64,000 bases of DNA, from NCBI RefSeq assembly GCF_022815645.1, contig NZ_JALGRO010000005.1, positions 62,001 to 126,000 of the forward strand, read 5' to 3'. This DNA is from Curtobacterium sp. VKM Ac-2922. Lineage in GTDB: Bacteria > Actinomycetota > Actinomycetes > Actinomycetales > Microbacteriaceae. Under the pieces are notes generated by a model. It was given only the letters and a program-made list of their open reading frames with translations, did no database searches and was not told the DNA's origin. Positions 16,421 to 24,194 of the stretch are shown piece by piece (the first letter of the stretch is position 1; the number at the start of each line of letters is the position of its first letter). The translations under genes were made by a program, and so were the position numbers.

Positions 16421-17008
16421 GTGCTCCTCTCCGACCGCGACATCACCGCCCAGCTCGCCGCCGGCCGGATCGGTCTCGATCCCCATGACGCGGCGCTCAT
16501 CCAGCCGTCGAGCATCGACGTCCGTCTGGACAAGTACTTCCGGCTGTTCGACAACCACAAGTACCCCCACATCGACCCGGCGATCGACCAGCCCGACCTG
16601 ACCCGCCTGGTGGAGACCGACCCGGACGAGGCGTTCGTGCTGCACCCCGGCGAGTTCGTCCTCGGCTCGACGTACGAGGTCGTGACGCTGCCGGACGACA
16701 TCGCCGCGCGACTCGAGGGCAAGAGCTCCCTCGGCCGCCTCGGGCTCCTCACACACTCGACGGCGGGCTTCATCGACCCGGGCTTCACCGGGCACGTCAC
16801 GCTCGAGCTGAGCAACGTGGCGACGCTGCCGATCAAGCTCTGGCCGGGCATGAAGATCGGGCAGCTGTGCTTCTTCCAGCTCTCGAGCCCCGCCGACAAG
16901 CCCTACGGCTCGGCCGAGTACCAGTCGCGCTACCAGGGGCAGCGCGGCCCGACCCCGTCGCGGTCGGCGCAGAACTTCCACCGCGCGGACGTGTCCCAGC
17001 GGGACTGA
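16421..17008 (+). CDS. dcd: dCTP deaminase, probably bifunctional (dUMP-forming)
   Basis: A 195-residue trimeric dUTPase-fold enzyme. It converts dCTP to dUTP, and in actinobacteria the enzyme commonly continues to dUMP, supplying thymidylate synthesis. The phosphate-binding KSSLGR lies at residues 101-106, and the catalytic region [18 protein letters not shown] at about 115-132 holds the general-base glutamate (E129). The C-terminal [12 protein letters not shown] is the family's closing tail. GTG start, full length, leaderless promoter upstream. Housekeeping gene; the neighbouring GNAT gene is unrelated. Confidence 0.95.
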   Translation: MLLSDRDITAQLAAGRIGLDPHDAALIQPSSIDVRLDKYFRLFDNHKYPHIDPAIDQPDLTRLVETDPDEAFVLHPGEFVLGSTYEVVTLPDDIAARLEGKSSLGRLGLLTHSTAGFIDPGFTGHVTLELSNVATLPIKLWPGMKIGQLCFFQLSSPADKPYGSAEYQSRYQGQRGPTPSRSAQNFHRADVSQRD

Positions 17009-17059
17009 TCCGCGCCCGCGATCACCGGCGGGGTAGAACGAGCGGTCGCAATCCGACCA

Positions 17060-17074
17060 AACATGTTGCATGTT
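17060..17074. promoter_or_regulatory. Operator of the XRE-MNT / HEPN pair
   Basis: AACATG and CATGTT around TTG form a perfect inverted repeat. It ends four bases before the presumed -10 box TATCGT (17078-17083), so a bound XRE protein would block the promoter, as in autoregulated toxin-antitoxin operons. Confidence 0.6.
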
Positions 17075-17077
17075 GTG

Positions 17078-17083
17078 TATCGT
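17078..17083 (+). promoter_or_regulatory. -10 element of leaderless promoter
   Basis: TATCGT, then six bases, then the ATG at 17090; no ribosome site. Confidence 0.45.
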
Positions 17084-17089
17084 GGCGCC

Positions 17090-17605
17090 ATGTCCGCAGT
17101 CCTGCCACGGCCCGTCCAACGACCGTCCGCGGCCGAGCTCATCCGTGACGCCCGTCTGCGCGCCGAGTTGACGCAGGTCCAGCTCGCGCACCGTGCCGGC
17201 GTCACGCAGAGCGTCATCAGCACCTACGAGAACGGTCGCCGCGAACCCTCGTTGGCAGCCCTGCAGCGGCTGCTGCTGGCAGCCGGTTTCCTGACGGTGA
17301 TCGACCTGGAGCCCGTCGCCGAGGGGCCGTCCCTGCTCGAGCGCGTGCACCGACACCGCGAGCAGCTGGTGGACCTGGTCCACGAACTCGGTGGGTCGAA
17401 CCCGCGGCTGTTCGGCAGCGTCGCGCGGGGCGAGGACGGCCCCGACAGTGACGTCGACCTGATGGTCGACCTGCAGCCCGAGCACGGGATCTTCGCGCTC
17501 ATGCGGATCCAGGACGCGGCCGAGCAGGTCCTCGGGGTCCGCGTCGACGTCGTGGTCGCGGACGGGATGAGCGAGGACGTCGTCGCGTCGGCGGTCCCGC
17601 TGTGA
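17090..17605 (+). CDS. XRE helix-turn-helix fused to MNT-type nucleotidyltransferase
   Basis: A 171-residue two-domain protein. Residues about 16-70 are an XRE/Cro DNA-binding domain (LTQVQLAHRAGVTQSVISTY). Residues about 90-171 are a minimal nucleotidyltransferase with the complete GSxARG..SDxD motif: G109, S110, R113, S120, D121 and D123. In known MntA/HepT systems this enzyme adds AMP to a tyrosine in the HEPN partner and silences it. Here the fused XRE domain can also repress the operon through the inverted repeat at 17060. The next gene overlaps by four bases (GTGA). Confidence 0.88.
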   Translation: MSAVLPRPVQRPSAAELIRDARLRAELTQVQLAHRAGVTQSVISTYENGRREPSLAALQRLLLAAGFLTVIDLEPVAEGPSLLERVHRHREQLVDLVHELGGSNPRLFGSVARGEDGPDSDVDLMVDLQPEHGIFALMRIQDAAEQVLGVRVDVVVADGMSEDVVASAVPL

Positions 17606-17943
17606 ACCGCGAGCTCGGCGACCGCCTGGACGACGTCATCTGGGCGTGCGGGGTGATCGCCCGGTACGTGTCCGACCCGGCGCTGCCCGACGACCTGGTC
17701 TACGACGCCGTGCGGATGCGCCTGGTCGAGATCGGCGAGGCCGTGCGGATGCTCCCCGTCGCGGTCACGGCTGCCGAGCCGGACATCCCCTGGTCGCGCG
17801 TCTCGCTGCTGGGGGAGCGGCTCACGCGCCGCTACTTCGACACCACGCCCGCGGTGGTGCTCGGGACTGCCCGAGTGGACGTCCCGCACCTGTGCGCGGC
17901 AGCGCGCCGCCTGCGCGCCCGCCACGCGGTGCGGAGCCGCTGA
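17602..17943 (+). CDS. HEPN-domain (DUF86/HepT-like) protein with degenerate RNase motif
   Basis: A 113-residue helical HEPN protein, partner of the upstream XRE-MNT gene. The family helix YDAVRMRLVEIGEAVRML and the later PW..V..L are recognisable. The RX4HXY motif, normally RNxLxHxY, reads G71-E72-R73-L74-T75-R76-R77-Y78: catalytic Arg and His are replaced by Gly and Arg, while Tyr78, the residue modified by MNT enzymes, remains. RNase activity is therefore doubtful. GTG start overlaps the TGA of the previous gene. It could be an inactivated toxin, an altered effector, or a regulatory subunit. Confidence 0.85.
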   Translation: MNRELGDRLDDVIWACGVIARYVSDPALPDDLVYDAVRMRLVEIGEAVRMLPVAVTAAEPDIPWSRVSLLGERLTRRYFDTTPAVVLGTARVDVPHLCAAARRLRARHAVRSR

Positions 17944-17962
17944 CGGACGGCGCCAGCCACTG

Positions 17963-18032
17963 CCGAGTCTCGGCTCGGCGGACAGGTTGCGCCGTCCGGT
18001 GGCCGCGTTGTGTCCGCCGGGCCGAGACTCGG
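17963..18032. repeat. 70-base palindromic element, copy 1
   Basis: Begins CCGAGTCTCGG and ends CCGAGACTCGG, each a near-palindrome; the inner parts GGCGGACA and TGTCCGCC are also reverse complements. A similar 70-base copy is at 18128-18197. It lies downstream of the HEPN gene. Confidence 0.7.
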
Positions 18033-18064
18033 GGCAGCGGCCCCGCCGCCAGCGCGCACCGTGA

Positions 18065-18108
18065 CGGACGGGAGGCCCGGTGCCAGCCAGCCACGCGCCT
18101 CCCGTCCG
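18065..18108. terminator. 44-base conserved stem-loop (family 1), copy 1
   Basis: CGGACGGGAGGC pairs with GCCTCCCGTCCG. The same 44-base layout occurs at 22620 and 37265, and a related one at 53243, always after gene ends. It sits between two convergent genes. It has no U-tract; it is probably a terminator or a mobile stem-loop repeat. Confidence 0.6.
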
Positions 18109-18127
18109 GCATGCACTTGCGCTGCAA

Positions 18128-18197
18128 CCGAGTCTCGGCTGGGCGGACAGTCTGCGCGGTCCGGTGGCCGCGTTCTGTCCGCCGGACCGAGTCTCGG
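18128..18197. repeat. 70-base palindromic element, copy 2
   Basis: Same length and ends as the element at 17963-18032 (CCGAGTCTCGG at both ends), with most inner bases shared, including GGTGGCCGCGTT. The spacing between the two copies is 95 bases. Confidence 0.7.
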
Positions 18198-18228
18198 CGC
18201 AGTGGCCGGCTCCGCCAGCCGCAACGAG

Positions 18229-18266
18229 GACAGGGCCCCGTCCGCTCACGCGGACGGGGCCCTGTC
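18229..18266 (-). terminator. Strong terminator after the sugar-binding protein gene
   Basis: GACAGGGCCCCGTCCG (18229-18244) is exactly complementary to 18251-18266, giving a 16-base-pair stem with a six-base loop, 15 bases after the stop codon at 18282. It ends the mmsAB-chvE operon. Confidence 0.8.
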
Positions 18267-18281
18267 GGGTCGTGCTGAGGA

Positions 18282-19388
18282 TCAGCCCTGCTTGGCGAGG
18301 TCCTCGAGGGTCGAGTTGCCCTTGTAGGCCTCGACCGCGTTGTCCTTGGTGACGAGGATCGGGGTCAGCTCGATGGCCGGCACCGTCTTCACACCGTTGT
18401 AGTTGTTGGTCTTGTCGATCTTGGTGTCGGGCTTGTCGCCCTTGGCCAGGGTCGAGACCAGGTCGACGGCCGCCTGGGCCTCTTCCGTGGTGTTCTTGTA
18501 GATCGTCGAGTACTGCGTGCCCTGCATGATCAGCGGGATCGAAGCGGTCTCCGAGTCCTGACCGGTCACGACGGGGTTGTCCTTGCCGGCGGCCTTGGTC
18601 GCGGTGAGGATGGCGCGGGCCAGGGTGTCGTTCGGCGACAGGACGCCGTCGAGCTTGGTGTCACCCGTGTAGTACTGCGAGATCAGGTCGGTCATGCGCG
18701 ACTGGGCGTTCTGCGCGAGCCAGCCCTTGGTCTGCACCTTCTGGAAGGTGGTCTGACCCGAGACGACCTTGATGGTGCCGTCGTCGATCTTCGGCTGCAG
18801 GACGTTCATCGCACCGTTGAAGAACACGGTGGCGTTGGCGTCGTCAGCCGAACCGGCGAAGAGCTCGACGTTGTACGGTCCGTCGCCCTTCTTCTCCTTC
18901 AGGCCCTTGAGCAGCGCCTGGGCCTGCAGCTGGCCGACCTTGTAGTTGTTGAACGCGACGTAGTAGTCGACGTTCTTGGTGTTCAGGATGTTGCGGTCCC
19001 AGGCGATGACGACCGCGCCCGAGGACTTCGCCGACTTGACCTGCGAGGTGAGCTGCGAACCATCGGCGGCACCGATGATGACGGCCTTGGCGCCCTTGGT
19101 GATCATGCCCGAGATCTGCGACTGCTGGTCCGGGACGGGGCTGCCGGCGTTGGCGTACTGGATGTCGGCCTTGAAGCCGGCGTCCTCGATCGACTTCTTG
19201 AACGCGGCACCAGCGAGGACCCAGTTCTGCGAGGTCTTCGCGGGCAGTGCGACACCGATCAGGTCGCCCTTCTTGATGGTCGCGGTGGAGGAACCGCTGC
19301 CGGAGTCCGAGCCACGCGACGAGCAGCCGCTGAGGGCGAGGCCCGCGATGAGCGCCAGGCTGAGGCCGGCGACGATCTTCTTGCGCAT
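18282..19388 (-). CDS. chvE: Multiple-sugar-binding lipoprotein of ABC importer (ChvE-like)
   Basis: A 368-residue substrate-binding lipoprotein. The signal peptide (MRKKIVAGLSLALIAGLALSGC) ends in the lipobox LSGC, so it is anchored outside the membrane. The mature part has two Rossmann-like lobes of the periplasmic sugar-binding type (GVALPAKTSQNW; GAADGSQL; DRNILN; VTGQDSE), matching ChvE/XylF-like proteins that bind arabinose, xylose or galactose. It is the last gene of the operon, after ATPase and permease, with a GC hairpin in the gap before it that may set its higher level. Ribosome site is weak (AGAGAAAG). Confidence 0.92.
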   Translation of the reverse strand: MRKKIVAGLSLALIAGLALSGCSSRGSDSGSGSSTATIKKGDLIGVALPAKTSQNWVLAGAAFKKSIEDAGFKADIQYANAGSPVPDQQSQISGMITKGAKAVIIGAADGSQLTSQVKSAKSSGAVVIAWDRNILNTKNVDYYVAFNNYKVGQLQAQALLKGLKEKKGDGPYNVELFAGSADDANATVFFNGAMNVLQPKIDDGTIKVVSGQTTFQKVQTKGWLAQNAQSRMTDLISQYYTGDTKLDGVLSPNDTLARAILTATKAAGKDNPVVTGQDSETASIPLIMQGTQYSTIYKNTTEEAQAAVDLVSTLAKGDKPDTKIDKTNNYNGVKTVPAIELTPILVTKDNAVEAYKGNSTLEDLAKQG

Positions 19389-19418
19389 GTGATTGCTTTC
19401 TCTTCGTTGAGGAGGGGT

Positions 19419-19432
19419 GGGGCCGAGGCCCC
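19419..19432 (-). promoter_or_regulatory. Intercistronic hairpin before chvE
   Basis: GGGGCC and GGCCCC around two bases lie in the 62-base gap between permease and binding-protein genes. Such hairpins often protect the downstream message, allowing more binding protein than permease; this is inference. Confidence 0.45.
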
Positions 19433-19450
19433 GCTGTGGGGATGGGTGGG

Positions 19451-20743
19451 CTAGGGGAGGGTGACCTTCTCGGGCTGGTCCTCGATGGACCGCGGCTGCT
19501 GGGCGGCCACCGTGTTCTGCTCGGTGTCCTTCCGCTGGAACTGCCGGAGCATGCCGCCGATCAGGGACGGGCGTCCCTGCGACTTCGAGTAGACGTCGAA
19601 GGCGACGGCGACCAGCAGGACCAGACCGCGGATGATCTGCACCTTGTTGGACTCCAGGCCCATCAGCTGCAGGCCGTTCGACAGCAGGGCCATCACGAGA
19701 CCACCGATGATCGACCCGGAGATCGTGCCGACACCACCGGCGACCGCGGCACCACCGACGAACACGGCGGCGATCGCGTCGAGTTCCCAGCCGGTGCCGT
19801 CAGCGGGACCAGAGGCACCGGAGTAGGCGACGAACACCATGCCGGCGACGGCGGCCAGGACGGACATGTTCATCATGACGAAGAAGTTGACCTTCTTGGC
19901 CGAGACACCGGACAGGACGGCGGCGCTGGAGTTGCCACCGACGGCGTAGACCTGGCGACCGAAGATCGTGTTCTTCGTGACGAAGCCGTAGATGATCGTC
20001 AGCACGCCCAGGATGATCGCGACGATCGGGACCGAGGTGCCCACGGGGCCGGCGCCGAACAGGTACGTGGCGACGAGCGTCACGGCGACCAGGATGCCGG
20101 TGCGGACGACGGAGACCCACAGCGGCGGGACCTCTGCCTGCATCTTGCGGCGACGGGCACGGCCGCGGGCCTCGATGATGATGAGCGCTGCGATCGTCAC
20201 CAGGCCGAGCAGCAGGGTGCCGTTCGAGTAGCCGAAGTCCGGTCCGAAGTCGCCGAGGAAGCCGGCGCCGATCGGGGTGAAGCTGTCCGGCACGGGGACC
20301 GACGTCGAGTTGCCGATGATCTGGTTGACACCACGGAAGATCAGCTGGCCGGCCAGCGTCACGATGAACGCCGGGACGCGGACGAAGGCGACCCAGAAGC
20401 CCTGCCAGGCGCCGATGACGGCACCGACGGCCAGGCCGAGGATGATCGCCGTCCAGACCGGGAAGTGCCACACCGCGATGGACTGCGCCACGATGATGCC
20501 GACGACCGCCGCGACCGAACCGACCGACAGGTCGATGTGTCCGGCGATGATCACCATGACCATGCCGAGCGCCAGGATCAGGATGTACGAGTACTGCAGG
20601 AACAGGTTGATCACGTTGGTGGGCTGCAGGATCAGGCCCTGGGTGGTGATCGAGAAGAAGATCAGCAGCACGATGAGCGCGATGATCATGCCGTACTGGC
20701 CGATGCTGTTGCCCTTGCCGAACAGCAGTTTCAGTTTGTTCAT
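19451..20743 (-). CDS. mmsB: Multiple-monosaccharide ABC transporter permease
   Basis: A 430-residue permease of the BPD_transp_2 family (GguB/XylH type), with ten or so helices. Recognisable family segments are [20 protein letters not shown] (about 58-77) and [15 protein letters not shown] near residue 270. A polar loop around residues 195-210 carries a basic run RGRARRRK. It pairs with the ATPase encoded by the gene just upstream, overlapping it by four bases (ATGA), and with the lipoprotein downstream. It imports aldoses such as arabinose, galactose or xylose. Confidence 0.93.
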   Translation of the reverse strand: MNKLKLLFGKGNSIGQYGMIIALIVLLIFFSITTQGLILQPTNVINLFLQYSYILILALGMVMVIIAGHIDLSVGSVAAVVGIIVAQSIAVWHFPVWTAIILGLAVGAVIGAWQGFWVAFVRVPAFIVTLAGQLIFRGVNQIIGNSTSVPVPDSFTPIGAGFLGDFGPDFGYSNGTLLLGLVTIAALIIIEARGRARRRKMQAEVPPLWVSVVRTGILVAVTLVATYLFGAGPVGTSVPIVAIILGVLTIIYGFVTKNTIFGRQVYAVGGNSSAAVLSGVSAKKVNFFVMMNMSVLAAVAGMVFVAYSGASGPADGTGWELDAIAAVFVGGAAVAGGVGTISGSIIGGLVMALLSNGLQLMGLESNKVQIIRGLVLLVAVAFDVYSKSQGRPSLIGGMLRQFQRKDTEQNTVAAQQPRSIEDQPEKVTLP

Positions 20744-22332
20744 GAGACGGTGGCGCCCTTCCGCGCGGAGGTCATGCTGCGCATGAGCGATTCGGGATCG
20801 GCCTGGTCGGCCGGCAGGTCAGCGGTGATCTGACCTTCGAAGATGGTGTAGATGCGGTCGGACAGCCCGAGCAGTTCGGGGAGCTCGGACGAGATCAGGA
20901 TGATGCCCTTCCCCTCGGCCGCGAGCTGCTGGATGATGCCGTAGATCTCGAACTTGGCGCCGACGTCGATGCCGCGGGTGGGCTCGTCGAGGATGAGCAG
21001 GTCGGGGTCGGTGAACATCCACTTCGACAGGACGACCTTCTGCTGGTTCCCGCCGGAGAGCTTGCCGACGTTCTCTTCCACCGTGGGCACCTTGGTGCGG
21101 AGCATCTTGCGGTACTTCTCGGCGACCGAGTACTCCTCGAGCGAGTCGACGACGCCGCCCTTGGAGATCTTCTTCAGGTCGGCCGCGACGGTCGAGCGCT
21201 TCACGGTGTCGAGCAGGTTCAGGCCCAGCGCCTTGCGGTCCTCGGAGACGTACCCGATGCCGGCGTCGATCGCCTGCTGCACGGTGTTGACCTTGATCTC
21301 GCGCCCGTCCTTGAGGATGGTGCCGCCCAGGAACGTGCCGTACGAGTGGCCGAACAGGCTCATCGCGAGCTCGGTGCGACCGGCGCCCATCAGCCCGGCG
21401 AAGCCGACGATCTCGCCGCGCTTGACGTGGAAGTTCGAGCCCTTGCAGACCAGGCGGCTCGAGTCGAGCGGGTGCTGCACGGTCCAGTCGCGGACCTCGA
21501 AGAACGTGTCGCCGATCTTCGGGGTGCGGTCCGGGAAGCGGGACTCGAGCGAGCGGCCGACCATCCCGCGGATGATCCGGTCCTCGTTGACGCCGTCCGC
21601 CTTGACGTTGAGCGTCTCGATGGTCTTGCCGTCGCGGATGATCGTGATCTCGTCCGCGATCTGCTCGATCTCGTTGAGCTTGTGGCTGATGATGATGCTG
21701 GAGATGCCCTTGGCCTTCAACCCGACGATCAGGTCGAGCAGGTGCTGCGAGTCGTTCTCGTTCAGGGCCGCGGTGGGCTCGTCGAGGATGAGCAGCTTGA
21801 CGTCCTTGTGCAGCGCCTTCGCGATCTCCACGAGCTGCTGCTTGCCGACGCCGATGTTCTTGATCTGCGTGTCCGGGTCGTCCCGCAGGCCGACGCGGGC
21901 GAGCAGGTCCTGCGCACGCAGCTGCGCGGCGGTCCAGTCGATCGCGCCGAAGCGGCTCGGCTCGTTGCCCAGGAACAGGTTCTCGGTGATCGAGAGCTCC
22001 GGGATGAGCGCCAGCTCCTGGTGGATGATGACGATGCCGGCCTGCTCGGACTGCTTGATGTTCGAGAAGCGCATCTCTTCGCCCTCGAAGACGATCTCGC
22101 CGTCGTAGGTGCCGAACGGGTAGACGCCGGACAGGACCTTCATCAGGGTCGACTTGCCGGCACCGTTCTCGCCGCAGATCGCGTGGATCTCGCCGGCGCG
22201 GACGTTGAGCGACACCTCGGACAGTGCCTTGACACCAGGGAACTCCTTGGTGATCGACCGCATCTCGAGGATGGTCTCGGGTGCGGTGATCGACCGGGTC
22301 TGAAGTCCGGTGTCGATCGGGTTTGACGCCAC
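20740..22332 (-). CDS. mmsA: Multiple-monosaccharide ABC transporter ATP-binding protein
   Basis: A 530-residue double ATPase of the sugar ABC family (GguA/XylG). The first nucleotide-binding domain has Walker [10 protein letters not shown] near residue 55 and Walker [12 protein letters not shown] near residue 180. The second has a degenerate Walker A (GLMGAGRTE), as usual in this family, with signature LSGGNQQKV and [12 protein letters not shown]. The start is GTG at 22332 with an AAGGAGA ribosome site. Expression starts at a promoter about 160 bases upstream, whose transcript crosses a LacI-type operator. Confidence 0.95.
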   Translation of the reverse strand: MASNPIDTGLQTRSITAPETILEMRSITKEFPGVKALSEVSLNVRAGEIHAICGENGAGKSTLMKVLSGVYPFGTYDGEIVFEGEEMRFSNIKQSEQAGIVIIHQELALIPELSITENLFLGNEPSRFGAIDWTAAQLRAQDLLARVGLRDDPDTQIKNIGVGKQQLVEIAKALHKDVKLLILDEPTAALNENDSQHLLDLIVGLKAKGISSIIISHKLNEIEQIADEITIIRDGKTIETLNVKADGVNEDRIIRGMVGRSLESRFPDRTPKIGDTFFEVRDWTVQHPLDSSRLVCKGSNFHVKRGEIVGFAGLMGAGRTELAMSLFGHSYGTFLGGTILKDGREIKVNTVQQAIDAGIGYVSEDRKALGLNLLDTVKRSTVAADLKKISKGGVVDSLEEYSVAEKYRKMLRTKVPTVEENVGKLSGGNQQKVVLSKWMFTDPDLLILDEPTRGIDVGAKFEIYGIIQQLAAEGKGIILISSELPELLGLSDRIYTIFEGQITADLPADQADPESLMRSMTSARKGATVS

Positions 22333-22345
22333 AGTGCATCTCCTT

Positions 22346-22365
22346 CTGCCGCTGCGATGCGGCAG
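22346..22365 (-). promoter_or_regulatory. Leader hairpin next to the mmsA ribosome site
   Basis: CTGCCGC and GCGGCAG flank a six-base loop directly upstream of the AAGGAGA ribosome site. It could stabilise the leader or keep the site open. Confidence 0.4.
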
Positions 22366-22458
22366 TCCTTCGTGTGGTCCTGCTGCGGCAACGAAGGGGC
22401 ACAGGGTGCTGTGTCGGACTTCGTTGTCGGGTCCGGTGCCCCAGCCCGTGTGACGTGA

Positions 22459-22472
22459 TGTGAACGGTCACA
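22459..22472. promoter_or_regulatory. LacI-type operator of the mms operon
   Basis: TGTGAACGGTCACA, within the longer repeat GATGTGA-ACGG-TCACATC (22457-22474). It lies about 18 bases downstream of the -10 box, a roadblock position. The same pattern (TGTGCACGTTCACA) occurs at 23910 before the lacI-type gene. Confidence 0.75.
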
Positions 22473-22490
22473 TCGGCTGGAACGGAGGTA

Positions 22491-22521
22491 ATACTACGCA
22501 TGGCGTCGTCGCCGGTGTCAA
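22491..22521 (-). promoter_or_regulatory. mmsA promoter
   Basis: On the minus strand a perfect -35 TTGACA (22516-22521) is followed after 19 bases by TAGTAT (22491-22496). The spacer is slightly long. Transcription would start near 22484. Confidence 0.55.
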
Positions 22522-22619
22522 TTCGGATTGGTCGCGTTTCGGTAACGGTCCGCATGTCCGCGAGGCGGCGGACGCTCGGTGTCCCCCGAGGTGGGGCCCT
22601 GCCCCGGCGTGGTGCGGAT

Positions 22620-22663
22620 CGGACGGGAGGCACGGTGCGGGCTGGCACCGGCCCTCCCGTCCG
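22620..22663. terminator. 44-base conserved stem-loop (family 1), copy 2
   Basis: CGGACGGGAGG pairs with CCTCCCGTCCG, with an inner GGTGC..GGCACC. It has the same length and layout as the copies at 18065 and 37265. It lies 3' of the lacI-type gene. Confidence 0.6.
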
Positions 22664-22741
22664 CCACCCGGTCGCGTTCCCCGGACAAGCGCTGACCCGA
22701 CCTGCGGTCTGCCGCTCCGATCCCCGTGCCGATCCGCGCGC

Positions 22742-22800
22742 AGGACGTCGAATCGCGCGTTGGCGGTCGGAACTCCCCGGTCACCACGCGCGATCCGACC
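22742..22800. repeat. Family 2 palindromic repeat, copy 1
   Basis: GTCGAATCGCGCGT (22747-22760) and CCACGCGCGATCCGAC (22784-22799) form imperfect inverted arms; a further CGCGCGATCCGACC half follows. Related copies are at 35966-36075 and 51115-51202, each after a gene end. Confidence 0.65.
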
Positions 22801-22849
22801 ACCCGTGCGGCGGAGGACGCGCGATCCGACCGACCCGGCAGCCTGGGGC

Positions 22850-23872
22850 TCAGCCGCGGTGTCGGGGTGCGCTCGTGGACGCGCGGACCACCAGCTGCGG
22901 GACGATCTCGACCGGTCGCAACTCGTCGTCGCCGTCCGGCAGCAGCAGGTCGACGCACCGTCGGCCGAGGTCCGCGAAGTCGACCTGCACGGTGGTGAGC
23001 GGCGGCCAGAAGTGCTTGGCCTCGGGGATGTCGTCGTAGCCCACGACCGACAGGTCCCCGGGGACGTCGAGCCCGTACGACCGTGCCGCGTGCACCACCC
23101 CGAGCGCCATCGCGTCGTTCGAGCAGAACACGGCCGTGCAGTCCCGGTACCGCAGTAGTTCGCGTCCGGCGTGGTAGCCGAAGTCCGCCGTCCAGTCACC
23201 CAGGATCGGGGGCTGCACGGGCTTGTCGCGGTCGGACATCTCGCGCAGGAACCCCTGCATCCGTGCGTCGGCCTCGATCCAGTCCTGGGGTCCGGCGATG
23301 TGCCGGACGTACTCGTGGCCCAGGTCGAGCAGGTGCGCCGTGGCCAGGCGGGCGCCCTCCATCTGGTCGACCCACAGCGCCGTCGGGTCCTCGTTGACGC
23401 TCGAGCGCAGGGTGACGTAGGGCGTGCGGACCCCGAGCTCCTCGATCAGGTCGAACACCCGCTGCTGCGGTGCGATGACGATGAGCCCCTCGACGTCCTG
23501 GTCGAGCAGGTGCCCCAGCCCGTCGCGCACTGCGGTGTCCGTCGGCTCGGCGATGTTCGCGGTCGTGATCGAGTAGCCGCGTCCGACGGCGGCGTCCTCG
23601 ATCGCCTGCATCGTGACGGCGGGTCCGTAGTGGGAGCGCTGGGCCGTCAGGACGCCGATCGTGCGCGTCCGGCTGGTGACCAGCGCCCGCGCGGCACGGT
23701 TCGGCCGGTACTGCAGCTGCTCCATCGCGGCCAGCACCTTGTCGCGGGTCTCGGCGCGGATGGCGTCGGAGTTGTTCAGCACGCGCGACACCGTCTGGTG
23801 CGACACCCCGGCCACCCGCGCGACGTCGCGGATGCTGGGCGACCGCGGTGGCTGTGTCCGCGTCGACGACAT
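22850..23872 (-). CDS. LacI-family transcriptional regulator of the mms sugar operon
   Basis: A 340-residue regulator. The N-terminal HTH is SIRDVARVAGVSHQTVSRVL (residues about 13-32), followed by the hinge helix with NRAARALVTSRT. The rest is a periplasmic-binding-protein-like sugar sensor (VIAPQQRVFDL; GYDDIPEAKHFWPPLTTVQVD). It lies directly upstream of the mms operon in the same orientation. A matching operator occurs before its own start and before mmsA, so it likely represses both until the imported sugar binds. Confidence 0.92.
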   Translation of the reverse strand: MSSTRTQPPRSPSIRDVARVAGVSHQTVSRVLNNSDAIRAETRDKVLAAMEQLQYRPNRAARALVTSRTRTIGVLTAQRSHYGPAVTMQAIEDAAVGRGYSITTANIAEPTDTAVRDGLGHLLDQDVEGLIVIAPQQRVFDLIEELGVRTPYVTLRSSVNEDPTALWVDQMEGARLATAHLLDLGHEYVRHIAGPQDWIEADARMQGFLREMSDRDKPVQPPILGDWTADFGYHAGRELLRYRDCTAVFCSNDAMALGVVHAARSYGLDVPGDLSVVGYDDIPEAKHFWPPLTTVQVDFADLGRRCVDLLLPDGDDELRPVEIVPQLVVRASTSAPRHRG

Positions 23873-23909
23873 TGGTTCTCGTTTCCCGCTCGGGGCCGTG
23901 GCACGCCCA

Positions 23910-23923
23910 TGTGCACGTTCACA
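23910..23923. promoter_or_regulatory. LacI-type operator before the lacI-type gene
   Basis: TGTGCACGTTCACA, differing from the operator at 22459 only in two central positions. A CATAAT box (minus strand, 23938-23943) lies 14 bases upstream, giving the same roadblock layout as at mmsA. Confidence 0.75.
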
Positions 23924-23971
23924 TTCCGAGCCAGATCATTATGCACGTCCGGCGACCGGGCGCCACCTGAG

Positions 23972-24001
23972 TTGTGGAAGCGCTCACCGACCGGGTAGCG
24001 T
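23972..24001 (+). promoter_or_regulatory. Candidate promoter of the MFS-SDR-FAD-FGGY operon
   Basis: TTGTGG (23972-23977) and TAGCGT (23996-24001) with an 18-base spacer. Transcription from here would give a leader of about 187 bases that includes the terminator at 24085-24136. Confidence 0.4.
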
Positions 24002-24009
24002 GCTGCCCA

Positions 24010-24029
24010 GCATCCGGTATGTCGGATGC
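24010..24029 (+). promoter_or_regulatory. Leader hairpin of the MFS operon
   Basis: GCATCCG and CGGATGC flank GTATGT at the very start of the predicted leader RNA. It is a possible binding site for an RNA-binding regulator; this is inference. Confidence 0.4.
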
Positions 24030-24084
24030 ATCGACAATCGAACATCGGCCGTCCTCACCCGACGGCAGTCGCTCCAGACACCAG

Positions 24085-24136
24085 AGAACAGCGACACCCA
24101 CAGCGCACGACGCTGGGGTGTCGGCTGTTCTTTTTT
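24085..24136 (+). terminator. Intrinsic terminator with U-tract inside the operon leader
   Basis: AGAACAGCGACACCC (24085-24099) pairs with 24116-24131 and CAGCG with CGCTG inside it, giving a stem of about 20 pairs with a five-base loop and two small bulges, followed by TTTTTT. No rightward gene lies between it and the leftward lacI-type gene, so it can only act on the leader of the operon starting at 24195. This is the layout of an attenuator, and a GlpP-family antiterminator is encoded at 29438-30025. Confidence 0.75.
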
Positions 24137-24194
24137 CGTGCCCGGGGCGCACCCCACCACCCACCAGACCCCGCCCGCCCACGAAGGAGTGGCC

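Larger units (their letters stand above)
22333..22849. other. Promoter and repeat region between lacI-type gene and mmsA
   Basis: No gene is seen in these 517 bases. From right to left they contain a family 2 palindrome (22742-22800) and a family 1 stem-loop (22620-22663) after the lacI-type gene, the mmsA promoter (22491-22521), a LacI-type operator (22459-22472) and a leader hairpin (22346-22365). Confidence 0.7.
23873..24194. other. Divergent control region: lacI operator and antitermination-type leader
   Basis: No gene is seen. The left part holds the lacI-type operator and promoter reading leftward. The right part is the leader of the rightward MFS operon, with a promoter (23972-24001), a small hairpin (24010-24029) and a U-tract terminator (24085-24136) ahead of the first start codon at 24195. 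Confidence 0.7.

Noticed and set aside
15233..17485. A 750-codon leftward ORF extending upstream of the GNAT gene
   Set aside because: The extension is antisense to dcd and XRE-MNT; a strong ribosome site marks GTG at 16333 as the real start.
19436..20833. A 465-codon rightward ORF rich in Asp/Gln/His/Arg
   Set aside because: Mirror frame of the permease gene; composition typical of antisense frames in GC-rich DNA.
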